This document shows, piece by piece, positions 53,614-64,000 of a stretch of 64,000 nucleotides of DNA (its first letter is position 1; the number at the start of each line of letters is the position of its first letter). Source of the stretch: Hamiltosporidium tvaerminnensis. Taxonomy: Eukaryota; Microsporidia; Dubosqiidae. Below the pieces are notes generated by a model. It was not told the origin of the DNA and searched no databases. It saw only the letters and a program-made list of their open reading frames with translations. Position numbers and translations under genes: made by a program. The stretch spans positions 558,001 to 622,000 of the forward strand of contig CM061246.1 in the NCBI GenBank assembly GCA_022605425.2, written 5' to 3'.

Positions 53614-53668
53614 TATAGGACATAACGGGGTTCTATTGGACATGGGGGGGGTTTATCGGCCCGTGACA
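53614..53668 (-). repeat. Right terminal inverted repeat
   Basis: Complement of the left repeat with differences at three of 55 positions (7, 12 and 48 from the tip). Ends GGCCCGTGACA, followed by the TTTA duplication (53669-53672). Confidence 0.88.
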
Positions 53669-53672
53669 TTTA

Positions 53673-56600
53673 TTAATAATAACTGGGATTAAATCTAGAA
53701 AAGAAATTTAATATGAAAGATGCTACGTGTAAAAAGATTCGAGATAAAAAAGAGGGAAAAATAAAAGAAATAGACAAAAATGGCATAAATTGAATTTGTT
53801 AAAGATATTTAAACTAGATTAAATCCTAAAACATAATTTGAATAAATATTCTTAGTATAACCAGATATGTGATAGAACACGCTATCGTGATAAAAAAATC
53901 TTATTTAGTCTTTTAAAAAAAATTTGTCATTTATTTTTACATTATAATGAATGTGAGAAAAGTAAAATACAAATAATGAAGTTTAGCACACATTCGTAAA
54001 AAATATTTTCTAAGCTGAAAAATGTTCGAACAAATGGTCTAATTAAACACAAATATATTTTTGGCTAACAATCTATGCAATTACTTCAATATAATAAAAC
54101 AAAAACCTAACTAGTAAGTTTATAAATAATCTATTTAAGAAAATCCAAATTGATCGTAATCGTTGACTTTTGAAATTTAATCTTCTATGAACTCTGCTTT
54201 TAATATGTTGTAATAGATTGTTCAATAAATCCTGTATATTTTCAACGATTCTAATATTTTGAACATGGAGATAAATTAATATTTTAATCATTATTTTTTC
54301 AGTTAAATCTGCGGACAACTTTCTAAACAAAATTTTTTTGTGCATTGTAGTATTCTACTACATAATTATAGATTATCGGAATTCTCTTATGAAATATGAA
54401 ATTATATTTTATTAAAAATATATTGGTTGAAGAAAGAAAAACAAAGAATTGAAATAATAAATTAAATAAACCTTTTTATTAATAAAAACAACTCTTTATC
54501 TACACGGGTTAAAAAACCCTTTACTTCGACTGATAGAGCTGCTTCTATCAAAGATACCTTTTATCTGGGTGCCTCGAGAGAGATTACGACAGGCATATTT
54601 ACTAAATTTTAATACGCATTGATGTAGCATAAAATTTCATAAAATTGCTCGAGGCTGAAAAGCAAAACTATTTGACAAAAATAAAAAAAGAACAGGGAAA
54701 TATATGTACCAAAATGTATGTCTTATAACCAATTTATGGCCTGTTAATCGTGTTGAAATTTATAATATTTGCCGTTTAAAACAATTAAGAATTTTCAAAG
54801 AGGGGGTGTGATTAGTATTTTTAACAAATATATATCTAGACTTATAAAATAAGACAACAATTTCTTCTTAAATTTCTCCATCAAAATATAAGATTTGAAA
54901 AATTTTGAAGTAATGTTTTTTAAAAATGAAGTTTAAAAAATCATTAAGAATAATGTTAAAGTAATCTTGTGGATGAATAGGGCCTCTTCTTTTCTATTTG
55001 TGTTGTATATACCTTTTTGAGGCACATGCGAAAAAAATATACAATGTTGAGAAAATATATAAAGAGAAATTCAAGCAATAAATTATTTTTTGCTCATCGG
55101 TAAAGAAAACTCTTTGATGCAAAAAAACTGGCTATTATAACTATAGAACTTCCCGTTTTATGTAAAAATAAGCTTAAAAATTAAAAGGCGAAATCAACTA
55201 CAAATAAAATGTGTTGTGAAAATATTGTTACTTTTTTTAGTGTAGTATGCACCGCAAATACTCTGAAATGATCAAAGATGCCAACAGAATTAATTCTTTG
55301 GTTTATTTATGAATCCGAATGCAACGTTATGCAAATAGTTTGAACAAATTCTATGCACATTTATCAAAGAAGCTATTTTCTTTAATTGATGAACCTTTAA
55401 TGTGGTTAATTAAATATCCAATTAAATTACTCTAAATATGACTGGATGTTCATTAAGTTTAGTTCATGCTTTTGTGTATATGCGATAAATAAAATGTGAA
55501 TCAGATTGAGAGGAAAGTGCTCTGCATTTCCTTTGTTTGAACCTGCAAAGTAAACTCTTAGTGCTAATTTTTGGAGCTAACATACAATTCTGCTATGGGG
55601 ATCCTTCATAAAGAAATATATCAATGTTCCAAAATAACGCAGTATAAAAAATAGAATCCGCCAGGAATCCACGTAAACTAAACGAAAAGCGTTATTCGAG
55701 TTTATAAAAATCATAGGAGGAGATAAAAATGAAAATCAAATAAGTCCGTGCAACGCGATTCATATAATAAAAAATAAAATAGAAACTTCATTTAAAGTTT
55801 AATTGCTAGAAAAAAAAAATGGTTAAGTTGGTTATATTAATCATACAATGAAAAGAAATGAATAAGACATTTGTTTGCTAAACAGTCTTCTATTATTGGT
55901 GGGAAAAATGGAGTTATGGTAGAAAAAAAGTTATTATCATTAAACAACTATATTTGCTAAGATTTAACACAAAAAACGTCTATTTTTGTAGTTAATTTAT
56001 TCGCTCTGAACATCTTGATTTCTAAACGAATATAAATGAATTTTTAAAACTAATGCATTACCTCTGCTTTTAAAAATTATTGAAAATACTCAAACCAAAA
56101 CCTAAGTTTGGGAAAACTAAGAGAGGTGTATAATTCGAAATAAACCACAAAATGTTTTTTTAAAATGCGAGAAACTGCGCATACTTACACTCCCCGAAGC
56201 TGCAATTTAATTTCTTCGGGGATGATCGCTTCAGATTTATACTTTGAAAATCCAAAAAGCCAAGACCTTTTCTAAAGAGTCACATTTTTACTTGATGTAG
56301 TACCGAAATAATTTTATGTATTTATTTGGCAAGTTATTGTGACAAAAACCATAAATTATATAGAAAGAAGATTATAAAACAAAATGACAAGAAGAATTTG
56401 TATAATCGATGATCGCAAAAAAAATATAAATTTAACTATAGTTCAACGAAATGTATATAGATAGGCACAACCAACCTTATATGATACATAAAAAACTAGC
56501 ATATTTGAAACCCCTGAATTAGCCAACAATATACGTGAAAAAAAAATGCATTGATCAGAAAAAAATTGTAAAATAAGAAGGTGCTTAGATAACGAAAAAG

Positions 56601-58147
56601 AAATTTCCATATCTTGAAGTTGTATGATAGAATCACTGGATATTTACAGGGAAATTTTTAAAGTTTAAGATAAATATCTAGATAAAGATGGTGGTTAAGA
56701 TGATGTGGACTTACCATCGAAAAATGCTAAAAAGAAGCCAGATTTTTCGTGAACTAAGTTTTTGGTTCATATTTTTTTCACTATTTTCGACTTTTTGATA
56801 TTCAATATTTTAATAAAGCAGCTAGAAAATTTTTAGACAAAATCATTTATACTTAAAATTTACATATGTGTTTAAATAAGACTGCTTGTTTATTTTACAA
56901 CGTAACATGGTGTATAAAATTTTGATTTTTTATTTCCTAATTTTTATGCAGCTATTTCCGCTAGTTTATATTACAAGGAAATTTTAAATAAAATCATACT
57001 CATTAATTTTTATTTTGTGAGTACTTGCATTTTTTTCAGAAATGATGTCTTGCTTATCTTCCTTCTAGCAGAAGAGTACAAATTGTTTCGAAAGAAACCA
57101 ATATTCTAGATTCTTTTCTAAGAAATTTTTACCTAAATTATTTTCCTATAGGAAATTTCTTAGTTATTGAAAAATGCTTCTTGTATTTTACCTCCTATTA
57201 TGTTCATAATATATATAATATATCTATAATTCTATAAAAACAAACATTAGATAAATTATAACCAGTAGAATGTTGCTAGTGAATTCTAGAATCTACGATA
57301 AAATTATCATGACTATACTTGTTATGAAAATCGCTATAAAGTCAAAAAATTTTAGTTTAAAAATTGTCTATTTAAAACCATCTCCACAAATATAGCATGC
57401 AAAAATAGCTTTGATCTCATAAAAACCATTTAAAGAATTTAACAACATATCTTCCTTATATGCCATATAGAAAACAAAGTTGCAAAATATTAAAGGAATT
57501 TTTAATGGTTTTAGAAGCCTTATTTGAATTTAAAGAGAAGGTTAAATTTAAAACCAATCCGGTTTAACTTTTTGAATGTTATAAGAGCAGCTTAGATTGT
57601 TATATGCTTCAAATTACAGACTTTTGAATTTATGTAATTGCCAACTCAATTATATACATATTATATGCGCGTAATAATGCTGAATAAATGTTAATGCTTG
57701 CTTTGTTTTGATAATGATTTTCTAAATACCTCTCTCTGTCTCTTTAAATTGGAAGGACGAGAAAATTCTGGTTCGAAGAAAATGTTTACATATATAGAAA
57801 AAAAGAAATAAAAGAGGTCTAACATGTTCTAACACAGTTATATCTTAATTCGAACTTTTAATGCATAATTTAAATAATCAAATGAGGTCGTGTAATATTT
57901 TTGGCATTGATTTTGATAAAATTATTTATCATACACCACTTTAAACTGCACACAATTTGCCAAAAAATGCGCATATGATATATATTTTTTTATTAAGGGA
58001 CAATCTAGTCGATTTCATCATTGTAAACTTTGAGATAAGTTGAATGAAGTATTAACAAACAATACAAGTAGTGTAAAAAATAATCTCAATCCTTAAAAAA
58101 GCATTGTATAATACTACTGTATAAATAAATGATTGTTTCTACGGTCA
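53673..58147. other. AT-rich region without recognisable genes
   Basis: About 4.5 kb. A 90-codon minus ORF (54073-54345) has random-looking composition. A strong stem-loop lies at 56191-56222, and an 11-bp inverted repeat CTAAGAAATTT/AAATTTCTTAG at 57118-57163. A slightly GC-richer patch at 55440-55690 shows no readable protein. Confidence 0.55.
56191..56222. other. Strong stem-loop TCCCCGAAG/CTTCGGGGA
   Basis: Perfect 9-bp stem with a 14-nt loop (CTGCAATTTAATTT). With six G-C pairs it is one of the most stable short hairpins in this AT-rich stretch. It could be an RNA element or the core of a small fold-back repeat; no family recognised. Confidence 0.45.
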
Positions 58148-61100
58148 AATGCGAGACTGCTCACAATATAAATTAAATATTTTGATCTTGTTCTATGAAA
58201 GAATTATATCGAACATGAAGGGATTAAATTTTGAGATAATAGCATAATAGAGTAGGTATCACACGTGTTCTTTTTTAATTTAACAATGTTAGATTTAATT
58301 ACTTGTGCAACTAACACTCATGAGAATATATCTGGTTAAAAGCCTTTTTTACAAATCAGATCTGCTCGTTCCGATGACAAGTACTATATAAAGAAACTCG
58401 GTCGACTTATTATTTTTAAATGCACATAGAAACTAACATGTTTAAAACCAAAAATTACTTTATAATCTCACAACATTATTAATTTTATTAGAAAGATTTT
58501 GTAATAAGATCGAATAACCTTTATATAAACAACTGCCAAATATACCAAATTAAAAACGTTTTCGGATATTTTATTAAAATGTAGTATAATATATACACGA
58601 TTGTATATTTCGTATATAAGTAAAAGTAGGATTATTATCTACAAGAATTTTTCTATCTGACTATTCAGCATCTTCAATTTCTACTTCAAGCTTTTTTTTA
58701 TAAGATATTTTGTTGTTATATATTTTGATGATATCTATGTAATTTATAGATAAAATAACGCTATCTTTTTATTACTCTTATATTTTAATTTTATAAAAAA
58801 ATTTCGAATATATAGTGAATATAAAGAATGTAACATAAATAAAGTTTGAATGTAGTTATATTAAACTAAAAATATTCCATCTTATGGCTTAATCATAGGC
58901 TAGACAGTTGTTTTGCTTTGATTAAAATGTTCATTTTTAAATATTTGAGAAGGGTAAAGTAATATTCTCATCCTGAAATACGGCTTTAAAGCTTATAAAT
59001 TGTGATATTTATGTATACCATTACGTTAGAACAACATAAATTACACCATGATGAATTTTACAATATTTAATTACTTATTAACGGTCTTAGAAGTCTTAAT
59101 ATACGAAAATCAATTTAAAATATTTCTTTTTGTTTATAAAATTATTAATTTTAAAGATGTATATTTTAAATTGTTTTTTGTTCTTAATATCTCGGAATAT
59201 CCGTCTTTTTCGATCTGATATCCGAATAATACAAGGCGCATAGAAGTCATCTGTATGATTTTTTGTTATTTTTTATTTATGCTATGTTTGAAATATGTAT
59301 TAAATATTCGTAAAATGGTATTCTAAAGGAAATTTAGACTTCAAAAACTTTTTAAATTAAAGATAAAATATATATTATTTTTACTTTATAAAGAAGAAAA
59401 CTCGATTCTAATTTATAAAATCTCAGTCAGTGATTTACTTCTTTACTGCTAGTTGAAGTTAAAAATTATTATATATTAACGAAATAAAATTTTTTCGTTG
59501 GACCATGTAATATTTTGATAAATTTTAATAAATTGTTAAGTTCTTCTAATTCTTTATTGTTTTAAATTTTTTATACCTTTATTTTATTCTGAAAAAATTG
59601 TTTCCATATTTATTACTTTGAATGAAACAAAATTTTTCGCTTGGATATAAAATAATTAGACATTAACTAACCTCTTCTTAAATTTTTTATAATTATTATT
59701 ATTCAAACCGAAACAAGAAATTTAGTTTTATAATATACTTACATTCTTCTGTACTTTTTTTTGATAGCGTTCTACACATCATAGTCATTTAATTGTAAGC
59801 TTCAATGGAAGTAAATAGAAAACTAATATAAATTACAAAAACGTAATTTTACTTATCAGTTTTAATTAAATATTGCAGTTTTCTATAGAATAAACGATTC
59901 CATTATGATTTCCAAAACCTATTATTTAAATACTTCAGCTAATGGTAAATTTAAGAAAAGTAACATTCATTCTATAGTTAAAGACGTTTATTTCTAATAT
60001 ATTTAAATTGAAATATTTTATATAATTCTGGTTTGTATATATTTACGGTTTATTTAGCTTGTACTTCATATTCCCTATGCATGTGGATTTTTATTTTTTT
60101 TAAAAATTGTAATTATAACTAGTTTTATTCAAGTTTTAGTATGAATAGTACATAAAAATTAAAGATATAGATTAAAATTTGTGTGTCTTATTTTATTCTT
60201 GCACCATATTGCAGACTTAACATTAATAAAGCTCATCGAGGTTAAAAAAAGAGGAAGGTTGGGTATGGTTTAACGACTATTTCGATTGGAAAAATTTCTG
60301 TTTTAAGAAACATTCATTAAACGACTTAAATCAATTTTTACGGGATAAAAGATTGTGGTTTACTTAATAAGTTGTTAGCTGTTGTAAAACGATTTAAACA
60401 ATTGCTGTTCATATACCGTGACGCGATTTAATAAATATATATGTTGTAAAGTCTTTTTTTATTCGTTTAGATTTATGAATTTTTTCGTTAATTAACTAAA
60501 ACAATATTTTTCGATTAATTTATCGTCATATTGCTATATGATAATTATTTTAAAACCAATTTTAATATCTCTTAATGTTATTTAATCATTTTGGCATTAA
60601 TTACCATAACATTCATATAAATATAATGATTTTTAAGAGTTTTAAATGATATAATATAACATTATAAAATATATTATTCTAAAATTAATTTAAAAGCCAT
60701 TATATTTTAGAAAAATATGCATTCCTTGTGACAAATCATGTTGACTGCTTGCTATATTTTTCTAAAGATAATCCAATAGGTTTTTTACTATTGCCAGAGG
60801 GGTATAACCATCCAATTATTGTACATCTTCATAATTTTTAGTATTTTGCTAACTTAAAATTCATATTCAAATTTAATTTTTTTGATAAAAATAGAAGTTT
60901 TGAACCATTATAACATAAATTTCAATGATTAGAAGTTTATACATTCGCTTATTATCTACTTTATATTTTTATTATTCTTGTTCAATTTATTGAATTAATC
61001 TTATATTTCTAGTATATATTTCTTTTTAATGTAATTTGGTAACTCTGTAGTGCCAAGAATCTATTATTTTTATATAATACAAAAATTTCCCTTAATTAAT

Positions 61101-62292
61101 TCTTTTATTTCAATATATTTGTTTGGTTGACTGAAAAAATTATATTTGTTGTTCTAAATTTTCTTAATACTAGATCCGTTAAGTTATAACTTGAAAATCC
61201 AATTTTGCAATGGTTAACAAAAAATTTTTTTAATCATTACCAAACAGAAATTTATGCTTGATACTGATTTATGATCCAAAAATTTAAATTTTAGAATTTT
61301 ATAAATAAGCTTTGTCTATCTATTTTAAACATTTGAATCATTAAATCTACCATTATTTTTTGAGTAAATTATTATTGGCAAATATGCCTCTATATTTTTC
61401 TGTTTCATTTCTATGTAATTAGATTCATAATTCAAAACTTAGCAAATATATTATTATAACGCTATAGAAAAATCTCAAATTTTATTTAATGTCAAATATA
61501 TAAAGCCACTAGTACATTGGTTTATTCATCTCATAAAGTTTTTTTTTAAAAAATTATTTATATATCCTTTAAAGTATTTTTGCGCATATATCTATCATTT
61601 ATTTGAACAAAGAGATGCTAGTTAAGAAATTCTTTCTATAATGTATACATACATTATTTTTTAAAGCAATGTATGTGAATATATTTATTATTTTTCTTAT
61701 TTATATATTATCAAAGATTGACAAATATATTCTTTTTTTTGAATTTATGATTCAAATGATTAAAACTTTGTGATCTTTGGTCATTTTTATATTCTAAACA
61801 TGAATACAGTAATTCTGTGATTGTATATATTTAAAATTTTTTTTTAAATAAATAAATAAAATTCGGCTTTATTGATAAAAAGTTTTCAGCACTACTCGTT
61901 GTATTGTTTTTAAAGGGAAACTAAGCTATTCGTTTCCATACCATGAACCACACTCAAAAACAAAAATCCAATAAAACCGACCCGGCTGTGTACAGCCACC
62001 ATATCCACATTTAGACTTCGGTTCTAGAATATATACAGGTAAGAAAACTATAACAGTACAAGTCTTAGATTTAAAAATTTTGAAAACTTTGAAGCAAAGG
62101 AAAAGAAATGATAAATAAAAATACTGATTTTTTCTCAATTAAAAATCTCGATGCTGTCTTTTGAAAATAGTTTACTTATATATAAAGGGATTTTTTAAAA
62201 TAAAATAAAATAAAATAAAATAAAATAAAATAAAATTCGGTTTATTTTCCTTAAGATCAGCCAAATCTACAACACACAAAATTCCTTATAAA

Positions 62293-62341
62293 CCGACCCG
62301 GCTATGTATAGCCACCATATCCGCAATCGGACTTCGGTTCT
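62293..62341 (-). promoter_or_regulatory. Structured 3' UTR element of LINE copy 3
   Basis: Same three-stem fold as at 33779-33827, with identical sequence on the minus strand. The related SINE-like fragment follows at about 61848-62033, in the same arrangement as in the left arm. Confidence 0.7.
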
Positions 62342-62402
62342 AGAAGGTCACACGTCTCCCTTTATCCCACACATACACATTTTAAGTTAACACAACCTGG
62401 TT

Positions 62403-64000
62403 TTATTGCAAACCATTAAGGATCTGTCTTCTTTGAGGCATTACTGCTCCAATAAACTTCACCAAAGCCATGCCAACTCGATTTTGCTGCAGCCCAGCAG
62501 CTTGCCACTCCCCTTCCAAGAGCACTCCTAACACCTTTAATCCTAAATTCCCTACAGCATCAGAAGATTTCAAACATTTTACAACTTTTCTCGTAACCTG
62601 AGCTGTAAACATCAACCGCTCCACTTGCCACCTCTTACACATGAACACTAGGTGGCACAAAGTTTCTCGGACTGGTTCCTCGCAACATGGACAGCGTTCC
62701 CTATACCTATTCGGTAATCTTCCTAAAGCTGCCAGTTGCGGACTAAATTTAACCAGTCCTATTCTGAATCTACGCAGCATCCTAATACTGCTAGCTAACA
62801 CCCTGTTGTTTAGCTCTGCGTAGATCCACTTATAACCACTATTAAGACCCCACAGCCTACGTAAGCCACCTATAACTGACTTATCGGCTCGGTCTTGTCT
62901 TTTAACAATAGCCTCTTTAATAAAGAGACTATTCTTTTTGTTACTCAAACCCGATAAAGGACTTCCAGTATAAGCTTTCATCCAGATTCGGGTTTGAGTA
63001 ACCCACGTCCTCTTCCTCGCTGTAAACTTACCATTGAGCAAGTCCCGGATGATCGTTCTGCTTTCTTGCCATTTCAAAAAGCCTCTTACACGTGACATAG
63101 CTGCCTTTTCATATAAAGGCTGGATGTCACACTCTCTGAAAGCTGCCAGCTGGGCAAAATTCTCTCGACATCCAAAAGCTGCTGCCAAAGAGCGTGTAAC
63201 GCCGCAACCTACAGATACTATTCTGACCTTGCTCATTCCCCACAATTCGCTCCCATACATTACAATGGGTATAATGCATGCTTTTATAATCAGAAGTTTA
63301 AAATAAAGCGGAACTTCTGATCTGCAGAGGAATGGCATAGCATTTTTTCGGACCGCAAACACAGCTTTTTTTCTCCCAATGAGCATTTCTTTTAGAGAAA
63401 ACGTGCGGTCCAAAACAATGCCTAGGTATCTGTAGGTTTCAACCACCGGGACTGCTTTTTCACCTATCATTACTTTACCTGTAAGACCTGGGGGAAGTAA
63501 CAACCCACACTTATCTATATTAATACGCATTCCCCAGGTCTCACACCACCTCATCACTTTATCCATACTGAGTTGTACGGCAGCCACATCATCACCGAGC
63601 AGGACAGTGTCATCGGCAAACAACAGACCCGGAACCCTATAATTAAGACCCTCGCATGCTATACCATTAACACCTCTAAAAATGTCATCGATATAAAGAT
63701 CGAATAATAGAGGTGATAGCGGACAGCCTTGGCGGAGGCCGATATTATATGGGAATAGGCTTGTTGTTTTATCGCCTACTTTGACACCAACCTGTAGATC
63801 AGTGTACAGATCTCTAAGGAATCTTAGGAGTTTTCCAGAAAAGCCTTGCTCTTTTAGTTTCAAAAGGATTAGATCATGAGGAACTCTATCGTAAGCCTTT
63901 TCGAAATCGATAAATAGGCAAACAGTCTCTCTACCTCGAATAAATCTTCTCCTTTGAATTTCTAAAAGAGTTGCCACCTGAGCAACACATTCCTCTCGAG
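62403..64000 (-). CDS. LINE ORF2 protein, C-terminal part, uninterrupted (partial)
   Basis: Open from the window edge to TAA at 62403-62405. It covers the reverse-transcriptase palm (CLFIDFEKAYDRVPHDLI, LRQGCPLSPLLFDLYIDDIF, LLFADDTVLLGDD), the stretch VETYRYLGIVLDRTFSLKEM that is lost in copies 1 and 2, and the zinc knuckle RCPCCEEPVRETLCHLVFMC. This copy therefore shows the undamaged ORF2 reading. The apparent start at 63977 is a GTG within the gene. Whether the upstream part is intact cannot be seen. Confidence 0.92.
   Translation of the reverse strand, partial: REECVAQVATLLEIQRRRFIRGRETVCLFIDFEKAYDRVPHDLILLKLKEQGFSGKLLRFLRDLYTDLQVGVKVGDKTTSLFPYNIGLRQGCPLSPLLFDLYIDDIFRGVNGIACEGLNYRVPGLLFADDTVLLGDDVAAVQLSMDKVMRWCETWGMRINIDKCGLLLPPGLTGKVMIGEKAVPVVETYRYLGIVLDRTFSLKEMLIGRKKAVFAVRKNAMPFLCRSEVPLYFKLLIIKACIIPIVMYGSELWGMSKVRIVSVGCGVTRSLAAAFGCRENFAQLAAFRECDIQPLYEKAAMSRVRGFLKWQESRTIIRDLLNGKFTARKRTWVTQTRIWMKAYTGSPLSGLSNKKNSLFIKEAIVKRQDRADKSVIGGLRRLWGLNSGYKWIYAELNNRVLASSIRMLRRFRIGLVKFSPQLAALGRLPNRYRERCPCCEEPVRETLCHLVFMCKRWQVERLMFTAQVTRKVVKCLKSSDAVGNLGLKVLGVLLEGEWQAAGLQQNRVGMALVKFIGAVMPQRRQILNGLQ

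Larger units (their letters stand above)
51544..53668 (-). mobile_element. TIR transposon with DD35E integrase (Ginger-like), degraded
   Basis: 2125 bp. Ends are 55-bp terminal inverted repeats with three mismatches, beginning TGTCACAGGCC (left) and TGTCACGGGCC (right, complement) and sharing an 8-C run and ATGTCCAATAGAACCCCGTT. The outermost TGTCA fits the TGTNR ends known for Ginger-type DNA transposons, which carry a retrotransposon-like integrase but no reverse transcriptase. The inside holds one minus-strand integrase gene with several frame breaks. A copy of TAGAACCCCGTTATT recurs at about 51625 as a subterminal repeat. The alternative, a fragment of a Maverick or an LTR element, is less likely given the short TIRs, small size and lack of other genes. 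Confidence 0.85.
58148..64000 (-). repeat. Right arm of the 5.9-kb inverted duplication
   Basis: Reverse complement of 32119-37987 with scattered substitutions and small indels, continuing to the window edge. Differences include the LINE tail (TTTTA units here, TTTA units on the left) and the 130-bp patch in ORF2. The arms are about 20.2 kb apart. Confidence 0.92.
62183..64000 (-). mobile_element. Non-LTR retrotransposon, copy 3 (partial, runs off the right edge)
   Basis: Its 3' half lies in the window on the minus strand: the ORF2 C-terminal 532 codons, the structured 3' UTR at 62293-62341 and a TTTTA-repeat tail (about 62196-62236). The flank beyond the tail is the same as that of copy 1 (TCCCTTTATATATAAG), so both copies descend from one insertion that was later duplicated. 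The 5' part lies outside the window. Confidence 0.92.

Overview
The window looks like nuclear DNA of a microsporidian. The bulk is very AT-rich and gene-poor. It holds one rRNA unit of microsporidian type (a short small-subunit gene starting with the microsporidian-style GGTTGATTCTGCC signature, a spacer of about 35 bp, and a large-subunit gene with the 5.8S part fused to it). The three host genes have no visible introns. Simple coding repeats rich in Asn/Gly-Val-Asn/His-Pro, long decayed intergenic regions and many retroelement relics recall large-genome microsporidia such as Hamiltosporidium. The genus is an inference; no species call is made.

Layout. 1-6072 (minus): a CFT1/CPSF1-like gene (160-kDa subunit of the mRNA cleavage and polyadenylation factor), running off the left edge. 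Its conserved blocks are collinear with the family, but they are separated by expanded minisatellites in which the reading frame changes about five times. 6073-7925: tandem repeats and a fold-back dispersed repeat. 7926-10325 (minus): RAD1/XPF nucleotide-excision-repair nuclease. 12020-14356 (plus): UBE3A-like HECT ubiquitin ligase with an N-terminal AZUL zinc module. 14357-24224: AT-rich DNA with a few gene relics. 24225-28175: rDNA. 28483-33922: a nearly intact non-LTR retrotransposon (coiled-coil ORF1; APE endonuclease plus reverse transcriptase ORF2) bounded by a 16-bp target-site duplication. 39272-about 44420: a second, dead copy. 62183-64000 (minus): a third copy, cut by the right edge. 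The third copy and its 3' flank form the right arm (58148-64000) of a 5.9-kb inverted duplication whose left arm is 32119-37987. 51544-53668: a 2.1-kb TIR transposon with a 4-bp target-site duplication and a decayed DD35E integrase (Ginger-like). The rest is AT-rich sequence without recognisable genes.

How the parts relate. The host genes are unrelated housekeeping functions (mRNA 3'-end formation, DNA repair, ubiquitin ligation) plus rRNA. The most informative biology is in the mobile elements. The LINE copies start exactly at the ORF1 ATG. ORF2 has no AUG before its endonuclease domain and overlaps ORF1 in the -1 frame. The 3' end carries an RNA structure supported by compensatory base changes in a related truncated copy nearby. 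The near-intact copy appears to have been broken by a patch of about 130 bp that matches the dead copy, which suggests gene conversion or misassembly. No CRISPR, tRNA or 5S gene was found.
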